From positions 1 through 47,363 of the forward strand of contig CADBWP010000022.1 of NCBI GenBank assembly GCA_902798365.1: a stretch of 47,363 nucleotides of DNA, given 5' to 3'. This DNA is from an uncultured Ruminococcus sp. Lineage in GTDB: Bacteria > Bacillota > Clostridia > Oscillospirales > Acutalibacteraceae. Below the pieces are notes generated by a model that did not search any database, was not told the origin of the DNA, and saw only the letters and a list, made by a program, of their open reading frames with translations. Below are positions 24,183 through 33,609 of the stretch, in pieces; the first letter of the stretch is position 1; every line of letters begins with the position of its first letter. Made by a program: the position numbers and the translations under genes.

Positions 24183-26149
24183 AAAAGGCATTAATGATAA
24201 TCGTACAGGCAGCAGTCTTGGTGTTTGTTTTTCATCTGCTTGCCGAAACGGGAGCGGCGGCTGCCGTGCTCGGAGACGTCAACGGCGACGGAACAACGGA
24301 CATATGCGACGCCACGGCTGTTCAGCGCTACCTTGCGGAATATGAGCCCCTGAGAGGGACGCCGCTTGCCGCTGCCGATGTTGACGGCGACGGCAGCATT
24401 ACGGTGGCAGACGTCACCGCCCTGCAGCGCAGCATTGCAGGCTTTGACAACTGCTTTGACCCGGTGGTGATAATCGACGACGGCTCGCGCACGGTGTATT
24501 ATTCGTCGCTCGCCCTTGCGGCAGCCGACGCGAATCTTCTTTCTACCGGTAATTCCGACCTGCTCACACCGTCGGGAGCCGCGTGCGGAATGTATATAGA
24601 GGATGATACGGCGCACATTTTTCTTACATCCGACAGCACGAACACTCCGGGGCTGTCGTTTGTCAAAAATACGGTTATAGATATGTGCGGAAAAGCCTTA
24701 TCCTTTTCCTGCGGAAGCGGCATCACCTACGACTGCGACCTTGCCATATCCGGCGGCAGCATATCGGGCGCCATGCAGGACTGCTTTTTGGTGCAGGCAA
24801 ATAACTACTCGCCGCGCACGCTTGCTTTGGAGGATATGCAGCTTGATGTGACCATAGACAACAACAGCAGCCTGACGCGTCAATATGCTCTGGAAGCCAA
24901 AAACGGCAGCATAAGCATGACAGGCTGCACCATGCACACCGAGGTCATAAACAACAACAGCGCAAGCATAATGATCTCGGTTATGACGGAGCCGGGCGTT
25001 GCCGCAGCGATAACCGACAGCAGCTTTGATGTTTCCTCTGCCGATGCGGTCGGCGGATATTGCTGCCTGCTTCTGGGCGGCGAATCCCGTGTGAGCAACG
25101 TTGATATTTCGGGCTGCGTGGCGACGGATTATTTTATAAAAGGTCTCCATTTAAGCAAGGATCAAACGCTTGAATTGTCACACAGCACGATCGATCTGAA
25201 AACCTTAACGGCTGAAAACGGGTACGTGTATGTACACGGGATAAGCCTCGGCACTAATGCGACTCTTATTTCCGAAATGAACAGCATATCGCTTGATCAC
25301 TCTGTTGCAGAGGAACGAACGGACGCCGATTACTACCACACAATAGCCTGTGTTTATGCTTCAAATTCCGCTGCCGTCAACTCGACAAGCGACACGCTGA
25401 GATCGACCGCAGGCTCGGTTTGCAACAATATAATACACAACTACGGAATGCTAATCAACTATGTTCCTGCGGTGAGCATCGACAACATCAACGCCGCTGT
25501 GACCTCCACCATCCCGTCGTACAATCCCGCCTCCGACGGCGTGGGGCACGGAATAAACGGATACAACTCAAACTTTATCCTGACCGAAAACAACGGAAGC
25601 AACTATATACACGGCAGTCATTCGGCAATGCTTTTCAGCGGAAGTACTGACGTTGAAATATACGGCGGCACCTTTGAATCGCCTGCCCACGGCGGCATAT
25701 ATTACTGCGGCGAAGAGGGGAACCGGCTTGAGATACACGGCGGCAGCTTTATCAACACAAGAGGCATGGGCGCAGACGGAAGCGAGCCGTTTGCCGATAC
25801 TCCCGAGGTGGGCTGTCAGGGCGCGTTTTACTTTTGCAGCAGAGGCGCGACCGGCACGATAGCCAACGCGTATATATACGGCGGTAGGCAGGGGCTGCGT
25901 GTAAAAAGAGACCGCAGCTTTGACGGAGTGTGCGGTGCGCTGAGCATTGAAAGCTCTTACATTTGCGGAAACTGGTACGCTGTCGCTATAGACACCGAGC
26001 AGACGGACGGCGCGTTTACGATAGGCAGCGGCACCATACTTGAACACGGCGACGGTCGGTCTTTGAGCATCAACGGAGAGACCCGCACGCCGGCGATATT
26101 TCATTTTCTGCACGGGAACCCCGTGATCATCGACAACAGAGATGGCTGA
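24179..26149 (+). CDS. Secreted dockerin protein with probable parallel beta-helix
   Basis: The 656-residue product has a signal peptide (1-28) and an N-terminal type I dockerin (31-91) with two calcium loops (DVNGDGTTDICD and DVDGDGSITVAD). The rest, about 100-656, is a long series of short strands rich in Ser, Asn and Gly (DLAISGGSISG, DVEIYGGTFESP, RLEIHGGSFINT), as in pectate-lyase-like right-handed beta-helices. No catalytic motif is recognisable, so it may be a lyase/hydrolase or a binding or structural part. The dockerin implies docking to the same type of scaffold as the amylase. AGGTGAT precedes the start. Confidence 0.88.
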   Translation: MKKALMIIVQAAVLVFVFHLLAETGAAAAVLGDVNGDGTTDICDATAVQRYLAEYEPLRGTPLAAADVDGDGSITVADVTALQRSIAGFDNCFDPVVIIDDGSRTVYYSSLALAAADANLLSTGNSDLLTPSGAACGMYIEDDTAHIFLTSDSTNTPGLSFVKNTVIDMCGKALSFSCGSGITYDCDLAISGGSISGAMQDCFLVQANNYSPRTLALEDMQLDVTIDNNSSLTRQYALEAKNGSISMTGCTMHTEVINNNSASIMISVMTEPGVAAAITDSSFDVSSADAVGGYCCLLLGGESRVSNVDISGCVATDYFIKGLHLSKDQTLELSHSTIDLKTLTAENGYVYVHGISLGTNATLISEMNSISLDHSVAEERTDADYYHTIACVYASNSAAVNSTSDTLRSTAGSVCNNIIHNYGMLINYVPAVSIDNINAAVTSTIPSYNPASDGVGHGINGYNSNFILTENNGSNYIHGSHSAMLFSGSTDVEIYGGTFESPAHGGIYYCGEEGNRLEIHGGSFINTRGMGADGSEPFADTPEVGCQGAFYFCSRGATGTIANAYIYGGRQGLRVKRDRSFDGVCGALSIESSYICGNWYAVAIDTEQTDGAFTIGSGTILEHGDGRSLSINGETRTPAIFHFLHGNPVIIDNRDG

Positions 26150-26174
26150 GCTTATACAGTCTCCGAAATAATAT

Positions 26175-26207
26175 AACCGGGCTGTCCAAACGGGCGCCCG
26201 GTTTTGT
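26175..26207 (+). terminator. Bidirectional intrinsic terminator
   Basis: AACCGGGC pairs with GCCCGGTT, followed by TTGTTGTT on the + strand and by TATATTATTT on the - strand. It lies between the converging dockerin and hydrolase genes. Confidence 0.8.
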
Positions 26208-26213
26208 TGTTAT

Positions 26214-27122
26214 TTATTCTTTTATAAACTCCAAAATATCCGCTATGACCTTGTCACGGGCGGTGTCGTTGAATATCTCGTGGCGGTTGTTCTTGTACAG
26301 CTTCATCCTCGCGTCGGCTCCTGCCGCCTTAAGGTTTTTATAGACCGCCAGCACTCCCCTGCCGTAGTCGCCCACGGGGTCGTCGGCGCCCGAAACGAGC
26401 AGGATGGGCAGGTCTTTTCTTATGCCGCCGAACCATGCCTTTTTGTTGACCTCCATGTTTATCTTTACAAGATCATACAAGGCGCTTGCCGTAAAGTGGA
26501 AATTGCAGAATTTGTCCGCGTCAAAAGCCTTGCGCACCTCGGGATCCTTGGAAAGCCAGTCGCCCCCGGCGCTGCCGAAGCGCTTGTTGTAGGCGCCGAA
26601 CGCAAGTCCCTCTATGAAGGGCGAAACGTGCTTTTCTCCGTAAATGCGCTTGTTGCTTTTGATAAAGGCGAGAGCGGGCGCAGAGGCGGGATTGGGGCCG
26701 CCCGTGCCCATGACTATCAGCTTGTCGGCGGTTTGCGGATGGTCAAACGCCGTCAGGCGAACGATAAACGAACCCATGCTGTGACCCATAAGGTAATAGG
26801 GCGTGCCGGGAAAATCCTTTTTCATCTGCTCAGACACGGCAAAAACATCCTCTGCAAGCAGCCTGTAGCCGTCCTTGGGGGCAAAGTAGCCCAGCTCGCT
26901 TTCGTCGCGCGCGGTCTCGCCGTGGCCGAGGTTGTCATAGGCGAGGCAGATGTAGCCCGCGTCGCATATCTCGCGCAGCATGGAGTCGTATCGCTCCTTG
27001 TGGTCGGTCATGCCGTGAACATGGTGGAATATGCCCTTGGGGGCTGAGTCCGGAATGTAAAGATTGCCCCTGAGGGTGTGGATGGAATCGGTCGATTTGA
27101 AGCTTACTGATGTTTTATTCAT
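26214..27122 (-). CDS. Alpha/beta hydrolase (monoacylglycerol lipase-like)
   Basis: A 302-residue serine hydrolase of the lysophospholipase/monoglyceride lipase group. The nucleophile elbow is GHSMGS, the oxyanion region is [13 protein letters not shown], the acid is the Asp in VSGADDPVG and the catalytic His is in NNRHEIFND. No signal peptide is seen, so it acts in the cytosol. The ATG at 27122 overlaps the end of glpK by eight bases with GGGAGG upstream. A lipase releasing glycerol next to glycerol kinase is a sensible pathway link, though inferred. Confidence 0.9.
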   Translation of the reverse strand: MNKTSVSFKSTDSIHTLRGNLYIPDSAPKGIFHHVHGMTDHKERYDSMLREICDAGYICLAYDNLGHGETARDESELGYFAPKDGYRLLAEDVFAVSEQMKKDFPGTPYYLMGHSMGSFIVRLTAFDHPQTADKLIVMGTGGPNPASAPALAFIKSNKRIYGEKHVSPFIEGLAFGAYNKRFGSAGGDWLSKDPEVRKAFDADKFCNFHFTASALYDLVKINMEVNKKAWFGGIRKDLPILLVSGADDPVGDYGRGVLAVYKNLKAAGADARMKLYKNNRHEIFNDTARDKVIADILEFIKE

Positions 27123-28605
27123 ACTTGCCTCCCGTGGCGGAGCTCACGGCGTTTTTCCAGCCGATGAGCAGTCTTTGCCTTTCTTTGTCCGATATAAACG
27201 GTTTGAACACAGTCGCCTTGCCGCCCTGTGCCGAGAACAGGCTGTCCCTGTCAAAAAAGCCTGCGGCTATTCCCGCAAGATATGCCGCGCCTGCGGCGGT
27301 CGCCTCCTTTTGGCTCGGGCGGATCACGTTCAGGTTTGAAATATTTGCCTGAAACTGCATCAAAAAATTGTTTGCCGACGCGCCGCCGTCAACCTTGAGG
27401 CTGTTGATGTCGTTCGGGCTGTCGGCGCGTATTGCGTCGATCACGTCGTTGGACTGAAAAGCAATCGACTCCAGCGCAGCGCGAATGATATGATTGCGCC
27501 CTGTTCCGCGCGTCAGCCCCGTAAGGGTGCCGCGCGCGTGCATGTCCCAGTAGGGTGCGCCCAAGCCCGAAAAGGCAGGGATAAGATAAACTCCGCCGTT
27601 GTCCTTAAGCTTTGTCGCAAAGTATTCGCTGTCGGCGGATTCACGTATAAGCCCCATCTCGTCGCGCAGCCATTGGATCACCGCGCCGCCCGTAAACACA
27701 CTGCCCTCCAGCGCATACTCCACAGCCTCTCCGTACGGCGTTGCGGCTATGGTGGTCAGCAGCCCGTTCGCGCTGCGTGCAGGCGTTGTTCCCGTGTTAG
27801 AGAGCAAAAAGCAGCCCGTGCCGTAGGTGATCTTAAGGTCGCCGCTGTGCACGCAGCCCTGACCGAACAGCGCCGCCTGCTGGTCGCCGGCTATTCCGCA
27901 GATGGGAACCGAAGAGCCCATAAGGTTCATATATCCATACACCTCGCCGCTTGAGCGAACCTCGGGCAGCATTGCCATGGGAATACCGAGCACGCTGCAC
28001 AGCCTTTCGTCCCAGCACAGGTCGTGTATGTTGTACAGCATTGTGCGCGAAGCGTTTGTGCGGTCGGTGACGTGCACCTTGCCCTCGGTCAGCTTCCACA
28101 GCAGCCATGTGTCAACGGTTCCGAACAGGAGGTCGCCTTTTTCGGCTTTCTGCCGAGTGCCCGGAACGTTGTCCAGTATCCACTTTATTTTTGTCGCGCT
28201 GAAATACGCGTCGGGGCGCAAACCCGTCGTTTCGCTTATATAGTCGGAAAGCCCGTCCGCCTTAAGCTGCTCGCACATGTCCGCCGTGCGCTTGCATTGC
28301 CACACAATGGCGTTATAAACAGGCTTGCCCGTGACCCTGTCCCAGACGATAACGGTTTCGCGCTGGTTGGTTATGCCGATACCCGCTATTTCGTCGGGCG
28401 ACACGCCGCTTTTGGCTATGCACTCGGTCAGCGAGGCGTATTGGGTGGCGTATATCTGCATAGCGTCCTGCTCGACCCAGCCCGGGCGCGGAAAAATCTG
28501 AGGAAATTCCTGCTGCGCCATGCTGACTATGTTCATGTTTTTGTCAAAAAGAATACTGCGCGCGCTCGTTGTGCCCTCGTCAAGCGCAAGTATATATTTT
28601 TTCAT
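27115..28605 (-). CDS. glpK: Glycerol kinase
   Basis: FGGY-family kinase converting glycerol to glycerol-3-phosphate. The 496-residue product has the N-terminal phosphate loop ([15 protein letters not shown]), [13 protein letters not shown], the glycerol-binding region ([22 protein letters not shown]), [10 protein letters not shown] and [13 protein letters not shown], and the C-terminal [13 protein letters not shown]. The start at 28605 has GGAGG 11 bases upstream. It forms an operon with the alpha/beta hydrolase. No glpF or glpD is nearby. Confidence 0.96.
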   Translation of the reverse strand: MKKYILALDEGTTSARSILFDKNMNIVSMAQQEFPQIFPRPGWVEQDAMQIYATQYASLTECIAKSGVSPDEIAGIGITNQRETVIVWDRVTGKPVYNAIVWQCKRTADMCEQLKADGLSDYISETTGLRPDAYFSATKIKWILDNVPGTRQKAEKGDLLFGTVDTWLLWKLTEGKVHVTDRTNASRTMLYNIHDLCWDERLCSVLGIPMAMLPEVRSSGEVYGYMNLMGSSVPICGIAGDQQAALFGQGCVHSGDLKITYGTGCFLLSNTGTTPARSANGLLTTIAATPYGEAVEYALEGSVFTGGAVIQWLRDEMGLIRESADSEYFATKLKDNGGVYLIPAFSGLGAPYWDMHARGTLTGLTRGTGRNHIIRAALESIAFQSNDVIDAIRADSPNDINSLKVDGGASANNFLMQFQANISNLNVIRPSQKEATAAGAAYLAGIAAGFFDRDSLFSAQGGKATVFKPFISDKERQRLLIGWKNAVSSATGGKYE

Positions 28606-28687
28606 AATAATACGATCCTCCGTATTGATATGACTATATTGTATCACAAATGCTTTGGCGTATCAAGGATAATATCAGTTCACGACT

Positions 28688-28731
28688 AAAACAAAACCGC
28701 GGTTCAAAACCCTTTCGGGCTGCGAACCGCG
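28688..28731 (-). terminator. Intrinsic terminator after the small membrane protein gene
   Basis: An 8-bp stem (CGCGGTTC with GAACCGCG) is followed on the minus strand by GTTTTGTTTTAG. It separates the membrane protein gene from glpK. Confidence 0.75.
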
Positions 28732-28748
28732 TCTGTTGCATATAATTA

Positions 28749-29168
28749 TTATTTTGCGGGGAACTGTGCGCGAACCTGTGTGATAAGGTCATCTACGGGC
28801 TTGCGCTGCTCGGCGTCCAGCTGTGCTATAACTGAGTTGCTCTTGCCGTTGGCGTAGTCAACTATGGTGCCTGTGAGCGAGAAAAGACCTGCGCCCATAA
28901 GAGAAATGATCATTGCGAATACGCCTACGATAACGCCTGCCTTGCGGGGACCCTTTTTGTCGCGGTCCTTGCGGCTGATGATGCCGAACACTATTGCGGT
29001 TACTCCGAGCGCTGCGGCGATGAGAGCCATCGTCACGTTGACGCCGCCGTAAAGCGCAAAGGTCGAGCCGCTGATAGCCGCCGTGGGCATGAAAAGCGCC
29101 GCGATCAAAAGTACAAATGCTCCGATGCCTGCAAATAATCCGATGAATCCAAATACGTTCTTTTTCAT
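28749..29168 (-). CDS. Small membrane protein of unknown function
   Basis: A 139-residue protein with three hydrophobic helices (residues 7-32, 41-63, 76-100) and a polar, soluble tail (VIAQLDAEQRKPVDDLI). The second helix is followed by a basic loop (ISRKDRDKKGPRK). I do not recognise a named family. GGAGG precedes the ATG and a clean promoter lies upstream, so it is a single-gene unit between terminators. Confidence 0.7.
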   Translation of the reverse strand: MKKNVFGFIGLFAGIGAFVLLIAALFMPTAAISGSTFALYGGVNVTMALIAAALGVTAIVFGIISRKDRDKKGPRKAGVIVGVFAMIISLMGAGLFSLTGTIVDYANGKSNSVIAQLDAEQRKPVDDLITQVRAQFPAK

Positions 29169-29219
29169 TTTTAGTACCTCCGTTTTTTATGATTTGTTGG
29201 TTTGTTTTTCATTGACTAC

Positions 29220-29248
29220 ACTATAACACTTTTTTCGGGCGCTTACAA
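29220..29248 (-). promoter_or_regulatory. Sigma-A promoter of the small membrane protein gene
   Basis: On the minus strand TTGTAA and TATAGT are separated by 17 bases, about 50 bases before the start codon. Confidence 0.6.
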
Positions 29249-29263
29249 TATTCAATTCACCCT

Positions 29264-29319
29264 CGATTTGTAGCCGTTTTTACAATCCCGGGCACAGGTG
29301 TAGCCATATTTACAAATCG
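29264..29319. repeat. Inverted and direct repeats upstream of the small membrane protein promoter
   Basis: CGATTTGTA and TACAAATCG form a perfect 9-bp inverted repeat across 38 bases. Within it, GTAGCC followed by a TTTACAA element occurs twice in direct orientation, starting at 29270 and 29300. The repeats sit about 20 bases upstream of the -35, in an activator- or repressor-like position. The function is unknown. Confidence 0.5.
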
Positions 29320-29360
29320 GATAAAACTGTAACGAAACGGAGGTATCGCACCCGGAAGCA

Positions 29361-31069
29361 TCAAATAGAATCAAAATTCTGCATGGCTTCAAGACCCGTC
29401 TGACCGGTTCTCACCTTGACAACCTCTTCAACGTCATATACAAATATCTTGCCGTCGCCGATGTGACCCGTGTAAAGGACGCGCTTTGCCGTTTCGATAA
29501 CCTTGCCAACCGGCACGGTGCATACAACAATGTTGACCTGAACCTTGGGCAGCAGGTTTGCCTCTATCTGAACGCCGCGGTAATATTCGGGCTTGCCCTT
29601 CTGCGTGCCGCAGCCCAGCACATGCGTTACCGTCATGCCCGTGATGCCTATATCCATCATAGCGTTTTTAAGAGCCTCAAGACGGGCTTCCTTGCAAACG
29701 ATCTCAACCTTGCTGATCTTGGGGGTTCCGTCGTCAAAGGACGGCATTTTCTTAACGGGAACAGCCTCGGCAACGGGTGCGTCGCCTGTGACAAGAACGG
29801 GTGCGGGTACGCCCTCCTCAACATATTCGGGGATCATGCTGAAGCCGGCATAAGCGGACGGCATGTTGTGTTCGGTAGAGTCAAGTCCGAGAAGCTCCTC
29901 CTCGCGGCTGACGCGCAGACCGAAAATCGCCTTGATGACAAGGAACACTACGGTCATGGTTACAGCCGTCCATGCCGCTACTGAGGCGAAGCCGATAAGC
30001 TGCAAGCCCATGAGCTCGAAGCCGCCGCCGTAAAACAAGCCGGTTAGGGTCTTGCCTGCGGAATTTGCCACGGAGTAGCCGGGTGCGGAGTCGGTTGCAA
30101 ACAAGCCGACAGCCAAAGTGCCCCAAATACCGTTGATCATGTGAACGGCTACCGCGCCGACGGGGTCGTCGATGTGCAGCTTGTAGTCGAGCAGCCATAC
30201 GCCGAAGCACACAAGCAAGCCCGAAACCCCGCCGATGACGATAGCGCCAAGGGCGTCGGTGACGTCACAGCCGGCGGTGATGGCAACCAAGCCTGCCAAA
30301 GAGGCGTTTAGGCACATGCTGACGTCGGGGTGACCGTATTTTATCCATGTAAAGACCATGCACACCACGGTGGCGATAGCGGGAGATACGGTGGTAGTTA
30401 AAAAGATGGAACCAAGCTGCTCAACAGAGGTAGCCGCCGCGCCGTTAAAGCCGTACCAACCAAGCCAGAGGATGAACACGCCCAGCGCACCCAGCGCAAT
30501 GTTGTGACCCGGAAACGCGCCCACCTTTACGCTGCCGTCCTTTTCCTTTTTAAAACCATGTGGATGGCGCAGGAGCCTGCAAAATCGTGGAAGCCAAGCT
30601 GACTGAGCCAGCCGCCGCCCCAGATCCAATGCGCCTCGACGGGATAGATAACCGCCGAGATTATTCCGGAATACACGCAGTAGGAGAGGAATTTTGTCCT
30701 CTCTGCCATTGCACCCGAAACTATGGTTGCGGTGGTGGCGCAGAAAACAAGGTTGAACACAAAAGACGAGAAGTTGAAGCTGTCGTAGGCTGTGAACAGG
30801 TCAAAGCCCGGCTTGCCGATAAAGCCGACCAGATCCTCGCCCATAAGCAGACCGAAGCCGATAAGAATAAAGGTGACGGTGCCTATGCAAAAGTCCATAA
30901 GGTTTTTCATTATAATATTGCCTGTGTTTTTTGCGCGGGTAAAGCCTGCCTCTACCATGGCAAAGCCTGCCTGCATCCAGAACACAAGCGCCGCGCCGAT
31001 CAAGAACCACACGGCAAAAAGCTGTTCGTTTGTCATTTGACTGATTAATTCTTTTACTGATTCACTCAT
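29361..31069 (-). pseudogene. amt: Ammonium transporter fused to a PII (GlnK) domain, broken by an internal frameshift
   Basis: Amt channels import ammonium; PII proteins gate them according to nitrogen state. The first frame (30554-31069) encodes the N-terminal helices (FWMQAGFAMVEAGFTRAKNT, HWIWGGGWLSQLGFHDFAG, AIHMV). The second frame (from about 30550) resumes with KKEKDGSVKVGAFPGHNIAL and covers the remaining helices, then a linker and a full PII domain at the C-terminus (GTQKGKPEYYRG T-loop, LLPKVQVNIVV, YTGHIGDGKIFV). About 17-19 residues normally following HMV (GG..ALVGA...GPR) are missing at the junction, so a short deletion shifted the frame. As written, only a truncated Amt could be made. 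Assembly error is possible. Confidence 0.85.
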
Positions 31070-31196
31070 AACTGATTACTCCATATCAATAGATAACGGC
31101 GCGCCGACCGTAAGGATCAACACGCCGTTGTGTTTTTTGGAGCGGGAAAACAGCCGCAATGCCGTTCCCCCGCAAAGGTAAGGTAAGGTAAAACGA

Positions 31197-33284
31197 TCAA
31201 ACTCCGAACAAGAGGTCGGTGTAGCTGGGATAAGGCCAGTATTCCGCGGACATCTCCGCCTCCATGCCGTCGCCTGCTTCTCTGAGCTGTTCCATCTTGG
31301 CAAACACCCTGTTGCGATAGGCGAACGCCTTCTCCTGATTGTCTTCAACCGCTGCGGCGGCACAGATCTCGTCCTCCAGCTCGGCGGTCAGCCGAACAAA
31401 CTGCTCCTGCTTTGAGGCAAGGCTGTTTATGGCGTCAAGCTCTACGCTGACGGGGATAGCGTCGGAAAGCGCCTTTTTTGCCAGAGCCGCGTCTGACAGC
31501 TCGCGCACATAGGCTGTGACGGCAGGCGTGATGTTCTTCTTTGCCATATCAACCATTGTAAGAGCCTCGATGTTGAGCTGCTTGCAATAGGTTTCAAGGT
31601 CGATCTCATACCGCGCGCGCAGCTCTTGCTCGGTGCAGATGCTGTGGCGTGTAAACAGCTCCACGTTCTTTTTGTCCATAAAGTGAGCAAGCGCCTCGGG
31701 CAGAGATCTCAGATTGAGCAGTCCGCGTCTTTCTGCCTCCGCAACCCATTCCTCGCTGTAGTTGTCGCCGTTGAAGATGATCCGCTGATGTGCGGTAAAG
31801 GTATCTTTGATAAGGGCTTTGAGGGCTGCGTCAAGGTCGTCGGCGTCCTTTAATGCCTCGTAAAACTGTCTGAGCTCCTCTGCCACCATTGTGTTGAGCA
31901 TGTAGTTGGGGCAGGCAATGTTGAGCGAGGAACCGAGCGCGCGGAACTCAAACTTGTTGCCCGTAAAGGCAAAGGGAGAGGTGCGGTTGCGGTCGGATTT
32001 GTCCTTTTTAAAGTCAGCCAGCACGTCAACGCCGGTCTGCATACGCGCCGCCTTGGCGCTGTGATAATCCTCTCCGTTGATGATAGAGTGAACAAGAGCG
32101 TCAAGGTCGTCGCCGAGATACATCGAGATGATGGCAGGCGGCGCTTCGTTTGCGCCCAGACGGTGGTCGTTGCCCGCCGAGGCGACGGTGATGCGCAGCA
32201 GATCCTGATACTCGTCAACAGCCTTTACAACCGCCGCGAGGAACAGCAAAAACTGCGTGTTGGTTTCGGGGTGCTTGCCGGGGCTGAGAAGGTTTTCGCC
32301 CGTGTTTGTGGAAATAGACCAGTTGTTGTGCTTGCCCGAGCCGTTAACACCCTTAAAGGGCTTTTCGTGCAGCAGGCATACAAGGTTGTGTCTTTCGGCA
32401 ACCTTTTGCATGATCTCCATGGTGAGCTCGTTGTGGTCGGTTGCAATGTTCGAGGTTGAAAAGATCGGAGCAAGCTCGTGCTGCGAGGGAGCAACCTCGT
32501 TGTGCTTTGTCTTTGCCAAAATGCCGAGCTTCCACAGCTCCTCGTCCAGATCCCTCATATATGCGGCGACTCTGGTTTTTATGGAGCCGAAGTAATGATC
32601 CTCGAGCTCCTGACCCTTGGGAGCCCCCGCGCCGAACAGCGTCCTGCCGCAAAGCTTAAGATCTACGCGCTGCTCGTACATATCCTTATCTATCAAAAAG
32701 TATTCCTGCTCGGGGCCTACGGTGGTGGCAACGCGGGTAACGTCGGTTTTGCCCAGCAGGTGCAAAATCCTTACCGCCTCTGCGCTCAGGCGTTCCATCG
32801 AACGCAGCAGGGGTGTTTTTTTGTCCAGAACCTCGCCCGTGTAGGAACAGAACGCGGTCGGGATATAAAGAGAACCGTCGCGCACAAAGGCGGGAGATGT
32901 GGGATCCCATGTGGTGTAGCCGCGCGCTTCAAAGGTAGCGCGGATTCCGCCCGAGGGGAAGGACGACGCGTCGGGCTCGCCCTTTATAAGCTCCTTGCCC
33001 GAGAACTCCATTATCACTCCGTCGCCGTTGGGAGCAATAAAGCTGTCGTGCTTTTCGGCGGTCACGCCCGTCATGGGCTGGAACCAATGCGTGTAGTGTG
33101 TGCAACCGAGCTCTACCGCCCAGTCCTTCATAGCTGCCGCAACAACGTTTGCCACGCTCTCGTCAAGCGGCTCGCCGTTTTCAATGGTCTTTTTCAGCGC
33201 CTTGTAGGTTGCCTTGGGAAGCCTCTCGCGCATTGCCTTGTCGCCGAATACCATACTGCCGAAAATTTCGGGAACCTTTGTCAT
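31197..33284 (-). CDS. glnN: Type III glutamine synthetase
   Basis: ATP-dependent synthesis of glutamine from glutamate and ammonia. The 695-residue length and sequence are those of the GSIII family found in Bacteroidetes and clostridia: [12 protein letters not shown] at the start, [53 protein letters not shown] and [18 protein letters not shown] for metal, ATP and glutamate binding. The start at 33284 follows a GGAG; the frame is open further upstream but the promoter lies there. It lies upstream of amt on the same strand and is divergent from gltBD. Confidence 0.96.
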   Translation of the reverse strand: MTKVPEIFGSMVFGDKAMRERLPKATYKALKKTIENGEPLDESVANVVAAAMKDWAVELGCTHYTHWFQPMTGVTAEKHDSFIAPNGDGVIMEFSGKELIKGEPDASSFPSGGIRATFEARGYTTWDPTSPAFVRDGSLYIPTAFCSYTGEVLDKKTPLLRSMERLSAEAVRILHLLGKTDVTRVATTVGPEQEYFLIDKDMYEQRVDLKLCGRTLFGAGAPKGQELEDHYFGSIKTRVAAYMRDLDEELWKLGILAKTKHNEVAPSQHELAPIFSTSNIATDHNELTMEIMQKVAERHNLVCLLHEKPFKGVNGSGKHNNWSISTNTGENLLSPGKHPETNTQFLLFLAAVVKAVDEYQDLLRITVASAGNDHRLGANEAPPAIISMYLGDDLDALVHSIINGEDYHSAKAARMQTGVDVLADFKKDKSDRNRTSPFAFTGNKFEFRALGSSLNIACPNYMLNTMVAEELRQFYEALKDADDLDAALKALIKDTFTAHQRIIFNGDNYSEEWVAEAERRGLLNLRSLPEALAHFMDKKNVELFTRHSICTEQELRARYEIDLETYCKQLNIEALTMVDMAKKNITPAVTAYVRELSDAALAKKALSDAIPVSVELDAINSLASKQEQFVRLTAELEDEICAAAAVEDNQEKAFAYRNRVFAKMEQLREAGDGMEAEMSAEYWPYPSYTDLLFGV

Positions 33285-33371
33285 AGTTATCTCTCCATTC
33301 TGTTTGTTGACCGAAACAAAGGGCACCGACGGCTTTTGTACCGCCAGCGCCCTTGCTGTGTCATTGGCGTC

Positions 33372-33400
33372 AGTATAGCATACCGTTAAAGATTTGTCAA
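33372..33400 (-). promoter_or_regulatory. Sigma-A promoter of glnN
   Basis: On the minus strand TTGACA and TATACT are separated by 17 bases, about 85 bases upstream of the start codon. This leaves a leader of about 80 bases. Confidence 0.8.
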
Positions 33401-33516
33401 GTACTTTTTGCAATATTTTTTTTGCTTCCTGCAAAATTCACTATACATAACCCTGCTTTCGGCAAATATTCGCCATAATTCTGAAACAGTTAGGTGAAAA
33501 AGTTGCAAAATAACTA

Positions 33517-33545
33517 TTGACAATTCACGCCGTCGGTAATATAAT
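33517..33545 (+). promoter_or_regulatory. Perfect consensus sigma-A promoter of gltBD
   Basis: TTGACA and TATAAT match the consensus exactly with a 17-base spacer, 64 bases upstream of the gltB start. The 116 bases between this and the divergent glnN promoter are AT-rich. A promoter this strong usually needs repression, so a nitrogen-responsive repressor is expected. Confidence 0.85.
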
Positions 33546-33609
33546 GGTAGCTGTAATTGATTTTGCAGGATTTTTTTCAAAGCTTGCATACACAGAAAGG
33601 ATTGGTTGT

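Noticed and set aside
26280-27047. Open frame of 255 codons on the + strand
   Set aside because: Antisense to the alpha/beta hydrolase, whose catalytic motifs are clear.
31070-31196. GC-rich hairpins and an AAGGT tandem between glnN and amt
   Set aside because: Possible imperfect terminator (GCGGG/CCCGC) and a three-unit AAGGT run, but the pairing is irregular and no U-tract follows, so no feature was claimed.
32478-33389. Open frame of 303 codons on the + strand
   Set aside because: Antisense to glnN, with no recognisable domain and no RBS.
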